Below, in pieces: positions 38,030 through 49,446 of a stretch of 64,000 bases of DNA. Both the position numbers and the translations under genes were made by a program. The first letter of the stretch is position 1. Each line of letters opens with the position of its first letter. Where the stretch lies: the NCBI RefSeq assembly GCF_009727055.1, contig NC_052351.1, positions 10,374,821 to 10,438,820 on the forward strand, written 5' to 3'. The notes under the pieces are model-generated. The model was given only the letters and a program-made list of their open reading frames with translations, ran no database searches and was not told the DNA's origin. Source of the DNA: Benincasa hispida (Eukaryota > Streptophyta > Magnoliopsida > Cucurbitales > Cucurbitaceae).

Positions 38030-39545
38030 TCAACCTTTTTCTTGGCGCACCAAAGACTCCAGATCATAAGATGCAACAAAAAGCAACGGAAGAATAAGAC
38101 CTTCTTGACTAGTTGATTTTGCAAAGTTTGAGGAAAGATTCACAATGAATTCACGAACCAGTTGAGGATAGTAGAGCCCCAAATTCAACACTATTCTTTC
38201 AAGACTAGCAGTTTGAATCAACTCCTTAAGCTCAACATATTCTTAAGTACAATTAGATAATTCTTTCTCATCCATAATATTTCGTTTTACAACATACTTC
38301 CACAGGCTTGCACTCTCTTTAGTGTGAAAAGAGACACCATTCAAAGGCACAAAAGAGACATTAGTCACAGATGATTGTTTTCTTTTGGTCTGAACTGTGG
38401 CCCTAGTAACCCGAACAGAGCCTATAGCTTTTTTCTCTGAGCTACTCTTGAAACCCCAGTCAGAGGCTTCCTCAAAAGCAAATTGCTTAAAATCATGATC
38501 AGAGGACTCAGAAGAAGTATCAACATCATTAATACCATCCTCAGAAATACTAGCACTATCAACAACTTTCTTAGATCGTAGAGCAACAATAAGAATATCG
38601 TCTTCATCATTTGAATGCGTGGAGTGGGGAGAACTCTCTAAACTTGGGTCACTAGAATCAGTGTCAACTTTAGGTTCACCAACATTTTTCACATTCTCAG
38701 GAGCCGCAAAAGGCAAACAAAACAGCATTATCAGGATTTTGGTTTAGTAAAATGGAAGACTCGTGCAGAGTCTCAACATTTTCTTTAACATTATGAGCCT
38801 TGTCACTAGGCCCAGTGTCAATAACAATCAGAACCATAAGAGCACCTTGCGAGTCAATATCATCGAGTACAGTGGAGGAAAAAACAATATTCTCAACAAT
38901 AAAGTTCAAAACAGTTTCATCAGAAGTATTTACACCTTCACTTTTTTCTAAATCAACAGCAATTTCAACATTATCATGAATCAACATTACAATTGAAGTA
39001 GGAACAGACAACTTCTCAGATTCGACAATCAGGAATAACAACATTAGAACATAACTCAGGAACAAAAGTTTGAGCAGTCATACCAGCCCAAACAGAACCA
39101 GATTCAAGAACAACATTATCAACACAACTACCTTCGAAAATTCTAGCGTCCCGTGAACTTTTATAGAAGGTTCAACAATCTCTTTAGGGTTTCTAGGTAA
39201 GATGATATACTCATGCATGTGTTCAAATTCACCATTGGAAGGAGTTTTGTAAATAATTTCAACATTAGCCCTAATTAAATCAACCATCGTTAAGGACAAT
39301 GAACTTACCTTTTCTTTCTCTTTAGTTTCTGATGGTTGACTTCCTCCAAAACGTCTTCTTTTTGCGGAGGAAGGAGGAACTCCAACTTCCTTAGTTTTAA
39401 CAGGAAGACCTCACATATGAACACCATATTTGTTTGTAAAGGGCGATGGAACTTTATCAATAACATGAATCTTGCACTTAGCCTTTTCTTTATATCTTAC
39501 CATTTTACTGTTAGATGTGTGAGTCCCTTGGCGAGTACTCACCAT
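38030..39545 (-). pseudogene. Sirevirus envelope-like protein, broken and truncated
   Basis: A start codon lies at 39545-39543 (MVSTRQGTH...). The frame is stopped by TGA at 39413-39411 and again near 39078, shifts frame around 38700-38730, and has a further stop near 38240. The acidic Ser/Asp-rich middle (38728-38500) and the blocks GVSFHTKESASLWKYVVKR (about 38330) and YYPQLVREFIVNL (about 38170) match the family annotated as envelope-like protein in cucurbit genomes. It ends near 38030, soon after that block, so most of the C-terminal domain is gone. It lies between RNase H and the 3' LTR, as in Sireviruses. The role of these proteins is unproven; env-like is a positional and structural label. 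Confidence 0.75.
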
Positions 39546-39879
39546 TAGAGATGACTAAGTAAAGTAATCAAGAATACAAATATCAAACGAAGGCAATTGA
39601 GAGAGAGAGAAAAACCCACAATGCAATAAGTAAACCTGTTACGATCAAACCTCCTCAACAATCAGAAGTTAAACCACAGTTAAACTTCCTTGAATTCTCA
39701 CCAACCATAATTAAAACAGTTAATTGCATGATCTGCCTTATGGGCTTCCACAACTGATGGGTCGGGATTCTCAATTGACTCAACCCACAAAACTAGTTGC
39801 TATGTCTTTAAATCACAGAGACCTAAGGCTGCTCTCAGAGCCTCAAAACGATCAGCATCAAAAGCCTTAGTAAAAATGT
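39546..39879 (-). other. Spacer between Sirevirus RNase H and env-like ORF
   Basis: Non-coding. The minus strand has a CTCTCTCTCTC tract just before the env-like ATG (about 39598-39612) and a CGTAACAG/GTTTAC sequence near 39640 that could serve as a splice acceptor for a subgenomic env-like message. No direct evidence of splicing. Confidence 0.4.
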
Positions 39880-41260
39880 GTTAATGTGCTCTAACACAAA
39901 CTATTTACCTTCTACAAGATCACGAATGAAATGATGTTTGATGTCTATATGCTTAGTACGACTGTGTAGAACTGGATTTTTGGATATGTTAATCGCACTC
40001 ATATTATCACAAAAAATAGTCATGACATCTTGTGAGACATCATATTCCATCAACATCTACTTCATCCAAGTCAATTGAGTACATCTACTCTTTGTTGCAA
40101 TATATTTTGCTTCTGCCGTAGACATGGAAACACAATTTTGTTTCTTGCTGAACTACGAAACCATGTTGTTCCCTAAGAAAAAGCAACCTCATGATGTACT
40201 TTTTCTATCCTCTAAGTTACCTGCCCAATCAACATTACAATAGCCAACTAGAGCGGTACTGGTATCAAGGGTGTACAATAAGCCATAATCACTAGTCTCA
40301 TTTATGTATTTGATAATTTTCTTTGCACTAAGTCAATAACTATGTTTAGGATAGGATTGATATCTAGCACAAACACAAAAAACAAAGGCAATGTCAAGTC
40401 TGCTAGCAATCAAATAAAGCAAACTCCCAATGATGCTTCTATAGAGATTCTCATCAACATTAGTTCCACTGGAGTTTTTTGACATTTTTACATGAGTTGA
40501 AGCAGGAGTTCTTTTAGCACGGGCACTTCCAAGATCAAATTTCTTCACTAAATTCTGGCATATTTACTTTGTGAGATAAAGATTCCCTCATTAAGTTGTT
40601 TGATTTGAAATCCTAGAAAATAGGTTAGTTCTCCTACCATACTCATTTCAAATTCATCCTACATCTGTTTCATAAAGAGCTCAACCATCTCCTGAGACGT
40701 TCCTCCGAAAACAATGTCAACAACATAAACTTAAACAATCACAAGTTTTTCACCAGAGCTCTTTACAAAGAGAGTTTTATCAACTCCCCCTCGTCTGTAC
40801 CCATTGATGACAAGAAATTGGGTTAGACACTCATACCATGCTTCGCGAGCCTGTTTGAGGCTTATAGAGGGCCTTGTTGAGTTTATACACATGCTCGGGG
40901 TGAGAAGGAACCACAAATCCTTTGGGTTAAGCAACATATACTTCCTCATTTAGAATTCTGTTCAATAAGGCACTTTTCACATCCATCGGATGTAATTTAA
41001 ACTTCAAAATACAAGCAATGTCGAGCAAGAGTCTAATAGCTTCTAATCTTGCAACAGGAGCGAAGGTTTCATCAAAGTCCACACCATCAACTTGTGTGTA
41101 TCCTTGAACCACTAATCTTGCTTTATTTCTGGTCACGTTTCCATTCTCATCAGTAATGTTTTTGAAAATCCACTTTGAGCCAATAACATTCACATTTTCA
41201 GGCTTGGAAAAAAGACTCCAGACGTCATTCCTCACGAATTGCTCGAGCTTCTCTTGCATG
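39880..41260 (-). pseudogene. Sirevirus reverse transcriptase and RNase H, C-terminal portion
   Basis: RT begins at 41259 in mid-protein with EKLEQFVRNDVWSL, then GSKWIFKNITDENGN, RNKARLVVQGYTQVDGVDF and DETFAPVARLEAIRLLL (to 40927). The palm catalytic motif near 40715 reads YVVD instead of YVDD and is preceded by an in-frame stop. The thumb and RNase H follow to about 39880 (SARAKRTPASTHVKM, GSLLYLIASRLDIAFVFCVC). The upstream part of the same gene continues at 51436 on the other side of the inserted Copia. Confidence 0.85.
41256..41260. repeat. Target-site duplication GCATG, left copy; partner 51436-51440 (ACATG)
   Basis: Bases flanking the inserted Copia are GCATG and ACATG, matching in four of five positions. 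The interrupted Sirevirus reading frame is continuous across the two flanks (…VNAM / QEKLEQF…), confirming this as the insertion point. Confidence 0.75.
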
Positions 41261-42897
41261 TGAAGGAATTCTTATTCAAGAGAACTAGTGAGTGGAAGTA
41301 AGATCTTTCCAAACTCATTGTGAAAGAATAAAGCATTTACAAATATACAGCCACAGTTATGCATTATAGAGAAAATTACAACATGCTTTCTTAACTTAAA
41401 TACAAAGGGAATCGAGTGACATACCTTTGAAGAACTCGTCTACACGTTTCCTTAATGTAACAGCACAATCGTTCACCAACACGAACGTCAAACACAACAA
41501 TCTCCTTGATCAAGAACAAATAACACTCGTCCCTCGAATAGTACGTAAACACTACCAAAAGGCTACCTTGGTATTCTCGGAGTGAGAATCCAGTAGGTGT
41601 ATGCACTATTGAATATGGTAGAGGGAAGGAGGATGTATACGATTGAGTTACACGATCGAGTAAGTGGGAGAAATAGAAAGTCTATCGTATAGACAAAGGG
41701 TGCTCGATCGTTTAGTAAATGAGGTAGTCGTGTAGCTAACTTGCTCGTCGTTCACTCTCTCAAATGGCTATCGTATAGCTCTCTGTTTTCACTCGATTGA
41801 TTGATATGCAAAAAATGAGATTAATAAAAAAATGAAAACTTTTTTCATTTTATTCTTTAGTTATTAAAACTAAAAATAACCTCCAACTTGCACGGTTAAT
41901 GGAGAAAAGAAAATAACCAACTAACAATTATCTCATAATTGTTTTTATTATAAATAAATATAATAACTAATTTATCATATTATATTTATAACCAATAGTT
42001 TTGATATCACATCATATGTAATATTTAAACTATAGTTATTTTCTCCTTTATTTAATATAAATCATATTTATATTAATTTATCATATCATCTAACTCCTTA
42101 AGTACCATTGAATCCTCTACTGAACAATACATCATAGTCCTACTATGAGTGAACAGTTCTCTGGCCATGAGAAAGTGTGTGGCATCACATTGTTCAAGCC
42201 CCAGAATCAGCCCTTAAAGGAGAAATATATCTACTTACCCCTGCTTCAGAAAAGGAGTGAATTCCATCTTGTGTAGCTGAGTTCCCAGCTCTCTAATCAG
42301 ACGAATCCCCAAAGTGGCAGGTTTGAGTCGGTAATCTGGCCACTCACTCCCATGCAAATCAAAGAAGTGCCCTCATAGGTAGAAGTTCCCAACTCACTCA
42401 GGATTAAGGTCATATTACCTATAGTCATCCTAGTGAAATGAAAGTCTCTGTCATAAACAATGTTATATAATGATATTAAACATTTCGTGGTCTGGTCTTA
42501 TACAAACTCCTTTATATAGGATACCCTACTTGCATGTCTCCACATGAATGTTCAAGATCAGACCATCTGTAGCACCTTACAACACTTGTAACATCTACAA
42601 AGCGGGTCGTATCTGTAGTGTCACCAGGATAAGGTTTCCCTCATTTATCCATATACTACAGACCATTTAGGTTATCACTTAAGGCATGATCCATTAATAT
42701 GTCTCCACATACATCCTTAAGTTACAACGATAACCAAGGATCTTAGTTTATTGGTTTGTGGTTAATGTAACTAAAATACCTCATATTTTATAGACAATAG
42801 TCAAGAAAATATCTCATATTATTACATCACAAAAGTTTATTCATACACGTGTTTATAAACTACAGGACCCTACGAGATTTAGAGCATCAAGCCAACA
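41261..42897 (-). repeat. Copia 3' LTR, internally deleted relative to its partner
   Basis: 1.64 kb against 1.99 kb for the 5' LTR. The deletion removes the part corresponding to about 50270-50670 of the partner (at about 42085, where TATTAATTTATCATATC joins ATCTAACTCCTTAAG). The rest is highly similar, for example CTACCTTGGTATTCTCGGAG, shared at 41560 and 49760. Confidence 0.9.
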
Positions 42898-42989
42898 ATC
42901 TCCCATTTGTCCTAAAGCAAGTGGGTGCACAAGATAAATACACGTACAAAACAATAAACTAGGGAACTAAGACCCAATACAAAATCTCC

Positions 42990-44830
42990 CACTTGCCCTA
43001 GTCCAGCCGCGGACAGTCTCATAGACCGATGCTTTGTAAGTGACCCTAAAAAGCTTGATGCAAAATCTCCCAGATGAGATGGTATTTTCGTGTTATATGT
43101 TTGTCGCGCTTGTGACTCCTAAGCTTCCTGGAATTCACCATAGCACCACTATTATCACAATAAAGGGTGATGCATCTAGACATGTTTGGAACAACTTTCA
43201 GATCAGTCAGGAACTTCCTTAGCCAAAAGGCCTCCTTAGTAGCTTCACAAGCCGCTACATACTCGACCTCCATCATAGAGTCAGCGATGCACCTCTACTT
43301 AGTGCTTCGCCATACTACAACCCTTCCATGAGTGAACACTAATCTTGAAGTGGATTTTTTAGAACTCTCATCAGTCTAAAAATCAGAGTCTGTGTATCCA
43401 GTAAGGATCAAATCCTTAGGTCCAAGATACTTGAGGATGTCTTTTACGGTAGTCTAGTGACCCTGTCATGGATTAGACTTATATCTACTGACTATCTCCA
43501 CAGCATAGCAGATGACAGGTCTAGTACATAACATCACATACATCAAACTGCCAACGACAGATGCATAAGAGACTCGTCTCATTTCCTTAACCTCTTGAGG
43601 TGTCTTAGGACACTGTTCCTTAGATAATGTAAATCCATGCTGAAAAGCCAGTAGGCCCCTTTTGAAGTTCTGCATCAAGTACTCGATCAATATCTTGTCA
43701 ATGTACGATGCCCAAGACAGTGCTAGCACTTTGTTCTTTCGATCCCAAAAGATCTTAATCCCAAGAATAAACTGAGCCTCTCCCAAATCTTTCATTTGGA
43801 ATTGGGTCGCTAGCCAATTTTTAATTGAAGTCAGTAAACCTACATCATTCCCAATGAGTGGAATATCGTCTACATATAACACTAGGAAAACTACTAAACT
43901 ATTGATGATTTTCTTGTAGACACAAGACTCATCAACGTTTTGGTCAAAGCCATAAGATTTGATCGCAGTATCAAACCTTATGTTTGCAAACCTTTTGCTC
44001 CTGACCTTGGGCTATGAATCCCTTGGGTTGCACCATATAAATAGCCTCCTCAAGATTACCATTCAGAAAGCCAGTCTTTTGACATCCACTTTCCATATCT
44101 CATAGTCATAATATGAGGCAATGGATATGTGGCAGATAGACTTCAACATGGCAACCGACGAGAAAGTTTCCTCATAGTCAACTCCCTCCACCTGTGTATA
44201 ACCCTTTGCCACAAGTCTAGTCTTGACAGTTTGCACCTTCCCATCAGTACCTCATTTCCTCTTTTAGATCCATTTACAACCTATAGGTTTAATCCCATCA
44301 GATTGATCTATAAGATCCCATACTGATTTGAAGTACATAGACTCCATCTCAAGATCCATGGCTTTGACCCACTCAACCCAATCAACATCCTCCATTGCCT
44401 TTTTGTAAGACAATGGATCCTCAACCTTGCCATCGACTACTATAGCCAGGATTCAGTTGAAACCCATATAGTGAACAGGTGGGCTCGCAACCCTCCCACT
44501 ACATCTAGGTTCCTTCAACTCTTGAGGTGGATTAACTTATTAGATGAACTTCTATCAACAACTTTTGTTGATGTAGCAAGCCTTTCAACAACTCTTGTTG
44601 AAGTTTGAGTACTTTCATTGAAAAGTTCACGCAATACGATTTTACTACATTAACTGTGCTCCCTCATATGATCCTCCTTAAGGAAAGTAGTGTTTATTGA
44701 CACAAACACCTTGTTTTTCTTAGGATCATAAAAGTAACCCCCTCGTGTCCCTTTGGGGTAGCCTACAAAAAGGCACAGCCTAAAACGTGGTTCCAGTTTC
44801 TTAGGATTAGCCTCAAGCACATGGGTTGGG
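42990..44830 (-). pseudogene. Copia reverse transcriptase and RNase H, degenerate
   Basis: The RT N-terminal part (44830-43890) is full of stops. The piece 43882-43466 starts at the catalytic motif MLYVDDIPLIGND (YVDD intact) and runs through SIKNWLATQFQMKDLGEAQF and the SLMYVMLCTRPVICYAV block. RNase H includes MEVEYVAACEATKEAFWLRK and TLYCDNSGA (43276-43130). Frame changes near 43460 and 43290. The minus-strand sequence continues as 3' non-coding DNA to the polypurine tract at about 42905. Confidence 0.85.
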
Positions 44831-44835
44831 CAACC

Positions 44836-45509
44836 CTAAATGCGGAAGTGACGTAAACTAGCTTTACGCCCGTTCCTCAATTCTAAAGGTGTTCTAGCAA
44901 CACTCTTGGACGGAACACAGTTGAGGATATAAGCTGCAGTCTCCACTACAAAAACCCAAAACGAGTTCGGTAAAGAAGCATAACTCATCATCGATCGAAC
45001 CATGTCCAACAGGGTTCTATTTCTCCTCTCCAATATCACATTATGTTGAGGTGTACCAAGCACTGAGAGTTGAGAAACGATTCCATGTTCTATCATATAG
45101 TTCTGGAACTCATAATCCAAAGACTCTCCACCCCGATCTGATCGAAGTGTTTTAATCCGTTTATCCAATGCGTTTTCAACTTCAACCTTGAACTATTTGA
45201 ACTTTCAAAGGATTCTAACTTTCGTTGCATCAAATAAACATACCCATACCTTGAATAATCATAAGTAAAAGTGATGAAATACTCATAGCCTCCCCTGGCT
45301 CGCACATTCATCGGACCACAAAAGTTTGAATGCACTAACTCTAGAGGATCTCTGGCTCAATAACCTTTTCCAGTAAAAAGTCTTTTAGTCATTTTGCCCT
45401 CAAGGCATGACTCGCACACAGGTAAAGAATTTTCTTCTAACTCACTTAGAAGTCCATTCTTCACTAACCTCTCAATCCTATTGAGATTGATGTGTCGTAA
45501 TCGAAGGTG
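44836..45509 (-). pseudogene. Copia integrase, degenerate
   Basis: Two overlapping pieces, 45335-45093 and 45168-44836, in different frames. Preserved are CGPMNVRARGGYEYFITF, TLRSDRGGESLD (second Asp present), LERRNRTLLDMVRSMMSYA (Glu present) and the SFWVFVVETAAYILN region. The first catalytic Asp position is Asn (SNFCGPM). The pre-integrase zinc region (LRHINLNRI) lies just upstream at about 45490. Confidence 0.85.
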
Positions 45510-46899
45510 TCAAAGTTGGGCCTTTTCTTTAGGAGAAATCTTAAGTCGTTTGTTTTGAGTTACAGTAGTTTTAAACATCTCTATGTTATGGAGGGAATTT
45601 GTTGCTAACGACCTTAGCACATACAAATTGTTTTCCAATTTTGCTGAACATATCTCAACACCATCTTTCAGAATAAACACTTTATTCACCGAGAAATTAA
45701 GAGTATATTTACATTCAATCAAACATTTTACAGAAATTAAGTTCCGCTTTAACTTAGGAACAACATATACATCATGTAAAATGATAAATTTATTCTGTAA
45801 AGTCAACTGAAGGCCTCCCACTACCACAACTGAGACGAAGTGCCCAATGCCTACTCGCATCGTCATCTCACCAGCTTCAAGCTGCTGCCAGGATCTAATC
45901 CCCTGTAAATAAGAACAAACATGATTAGTGGCCCTAGAGTCTATAATCCAGGCATAATCATCATTCTCCACTAAACAAGTTTTCATAACTAGTAAATCAC
46001 ATTTACCTTGTTTTGCCTTGGCCTTAGCCTTCTTCTTCTCCTTTAACCAACGAGGACAGTTCCACTTCCAGTGCCCATCCTGATTGCAATGAAAACATTT
46101 TCCTTTTTCAACCAACGCTGGTTGCCTATCCTGTTGTGCGATAGGTTGTGGGTTAGTCGGTGCCTTCCCTTTCCCCTTACCACCCTTCTTCTTTTTCTAC
46201 TTAGTAGTGTTAGAAGTAGAAGATGTAGACTTAGTTCCTAAGGTCGAACCTCGATGGAACTTCTTAGATGATGAAGCAACATTTTCCTCACCAACCTTCT
46301 TCTCCTTGTTTTTCAGCAAGGATTGGAATGTCTGCAACTCGTTGAGGAGAGTTGTAAGGGTATAATCAACTTTCTTCAGCACAGCATTGCTGACAAAGTG
46401 TAGGAAGATTTCTAGCAACGTTTGTAGAATTATGCCAACTTGGTTGCTCTCATCGATGCAGGCCCCATTCATCTCCGCCACATTGAAGTGGACCATCATG
46501 TTCAAAACTTGTTCTTGAACAGATTACCCTCTTCCATTTTGGAGTTGAGATGCACTTGAGAGCTTCGTGCTTGAGCTGCCCACACGATTGTTCAAACATT
46601 CCTCGCAGAGACTCCATGCTCTCACACACAGAGACCATAAGCTTATGCTTCTTGTCCAATACGTCGTTTAGACAGGCAAAAATGTAAGCTTGGGCCTTCT
46701 CGTTCACCCTTGTCCATTTCTCATATGCCTCCCGAACATTTCGAGCGGCAAATTGAGTCAGAATAGGAGGACACTCCTCCATAAGAACGAACCTTAGGTC
46801 ATCGATGATGAGTATGGTATTAACTGTGTTTTTCCAACTAGCGTAGTTTTCGTTAGTCAGTTTGTTGGCACTTAATAGAGCTAACATGCCTGTTGCCAT
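45510..46899 (-). pseudogene. Copia gag and protease, frameshifted
   Basis: The gag start ATG is at 46899 (MATGMLALLSANKLT), with a typical Copia UBN2-like body containing SWKNTVNTILIIDDLRFVL. The first piece runs to 46450, and a frameshift links it to 46505-46197. A further piece, 46115-45510, carries the intact CX2CX4HX4C knuckle CFHCNQDGHWKWNC and a protease whose active-site DSGA reads DSRA (IIDSRATNHVC). Confidence 0.9.
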
Positions 46900-49430
46900 T
46901 TTAAAAGTTGTTGAAAAAATCCACGAACAAACTTAATAAGTCTATGCATTACCACTTTTAACACCAATTTTAGTTTTAGAAAAATAGTTTTTATGTACCC
47001 TAAGTGAAATGACATCTATTTTGCAATGATGCCCCGGCGAGGTAGGACAAAAATCACCAGTGGGGTGATTAAGTGCCCCTTTACTGGGATGAGACATTCT
47101 CAACCATTAGACAGAAACAACTCTTGTAACTGATTCTAACAGTCACCATTTTTCGGTCTAGAACTGTTAACCTTTAACAATTTCGCGTAAATGTAACCCC
47201 TCATTTTAGGCCCTAGAGTCCCGCCCTAATATACCCACCGTAGAGAAAAAGAAGATTAGGACAAGAGACTAAAGCGACCTTATCCTATACAGGAGATTAG
47301 ATAAAGAGTCGTGCAAAACTTCTATTTTGTAGGGGGACACTCCCAGGGTGCCTCGAGGCGATGCACAAAATGTTATCCAACCTAATGAAAGAGACCGTGG
47401 GATATGTTGCCACACGTCCCACTCCCACTTACTATGAACATTCTTTTCATTCACCTTGGTATTGACCTACCCAAACACCACACTCCCAGGGTGCCTCGAG
47501 GTCGAGGATAGATCTCATGGTGTGAACATCAAGGAGAAATGTGTAGAGGTTTAAGTGAAGTATCATATACCCCAAGTACCTCCCACTGAATGTTTTACCT
47601 ATGGATTCATTAACTTAGACAATCCAGCTACTTATTTTATCTAAGTGTGTGTTTAATTTGCTCAAAGCAACTCTTGCTTTTGATAATTAAACAAGTTCGA
47701 ATCAAGTCCCATCAAACACTTTAACAGACTATTATCAAATTTGCATGCATGCAACAAATTTATCTAATTCACCTTTCAAGGTAGGTTCCGGTGTTCCGTT
47801 TTCGTCAACTTAAATACCTCAGCCTATACAGAACCCTCCTTAGACAAAAGGTCCCTTATAGATAGATTTGGTACATATTTAATCTTTCATTAGTCAATTT
47901 AATCCTATTAAGTTGATTAAAAGATTAAACTTAGGTTTCTAATCTCATTAGAACCGTGATCATAGGTTTATCTCCATCAAATTTTAAACTCTTTTAGGAT
48001 TCAAGTCTAAGTTTGCATGCATGTCTTTCTTATTGATTTTAGTTCTAATTTCCATTATAACTCTCACAAAAGGAAACAACCAAAATCATCCACATTGCTA
48101 AGCTAGACTAGGTATTTATAACTCTTCTAAATTAACCTATGTGTCATGCTTCATGCAATGTCCATTCATTACTATATATAACTCTTATATAAAAGTAATG
48201 AACTAAGAAATACATGTTTCCATACACCCTTATACTATAACATTTATAATATAAAGATGATGCATGAATATGCTTAATGCATGCATAAATATAACTCTTA
48301 TATTATATGATGCATGAACATGCTTTAAAGTAATTTAATCATGCAAGCCACTATATTATAACTCTTATAATATAAAGATGATGCATGAATAAATGTATAA
48401 CCTATGGTGGGATTTAAAACTATATAACATACCATATGACATATAATTTAAACATACATCTCATGTACATTCATCAAAATCAATGGACCGGGATGATTAG
48501 ACTAAAAAACCAAAAATAAAAACTATCTATTACATAAACCATCGAGCAAGCCGGTTGAAATAGGCAAACCGGGTCTTGAACCGCCCGGGCGAATCCTCGC
48601 TCCCTAATCTTGTAACTTTTCCTTGTGATCGTCTAGTAAAGTTGGTCGAGTAACCACGATCATGTAGCAACGATCGAGTACCTTTGACTATGCGATGAAG
48701 CATGAAGGCCACTTGATCATGCAGCGCACCGAGCATAACACTTTCCTAAACGATCGAATAGATGACAACCATGTGATGAAGCACGATAGAGAAGCAAGCG
48801 CTGTTTAACATTTACTGAGTGATTGAGTAGCCAGTAATTATGCGATGAAGCATGTTGGCCTACACGATCGTTTAGTGTGCATGCCTACCATGCAATGAGT
48901 ATCCCATACTCAACGATCGTTTACCCCCATCGTTTACACGATCGAGTAGCCATTGCAAACCGATTGAGTTAACATTTTACTCATTCATTTAGAATTAGCC
49001 ATATGATCGTTTAGTAAATGCTACACGATCGAGTTAGAACTTTTTTTACTCGATCGTTTAGCCAAATCTAAATGATCGTTTAGCCAGGGCTACATGATCT
49101 GACCAACCTTTGGTCTTCTTCTTCCTCGAAGTAAATTGCATCTCCATGCCTTGAAGCTTTATCACGAGCGACTCATACAGACTCAAACTCTTTGAATACA
49201 GACTCGAGAGTAAGTTAATTTGCCCAAAAACACAGAGACCCTTACAAGTTAACTTTTAAATGTAAAAAAAAAAAAAAAAGTAATAACCAGAGGCAATCAT
49301 CCCAGAAACTTCATTAACTCACATCCATAAATATATCTAACACTTAAATATAATGTAGACATGCTTTAAAACCCACCAAATAATGTAAATGCATTTCAAT
49401 ACATCAAAGGATTTGGAATATCAAACAACT
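46900..49430 (-). other. Copia 5' leader with CGATCG-rich segment
   Basis: Non-coding leader. 47030-47530 matches the leader parts at 24600-24930 and 27290-27440 and at 9640-10200. An AT-rich ATAACTCTTATATTATA repeat block lies at 48160-48400. From 48590 to 49100 the sequence is dominated by variants of ACGATCGAGTAG and ACGATCGTTTAG, in no fixed period. A 17-base A run is near 49263. Open frames here are short and unrecognised. Confidence 0.7.
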
Positions 49431-49444
49431 TGGCTCTGATACCA
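49431..49444 (-). promoter_or_regulatory. Primer-binding site (initiator Met-tRNA)
   Basis: The minus strand reads TGGTATCAGAGCCA, two bases from the LTR end. A full 12-base or longer match to plant initiator tRNA-Met, the standard Copia primer. Confidence 0.95.
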
Positions 49445-49446
49445 AT

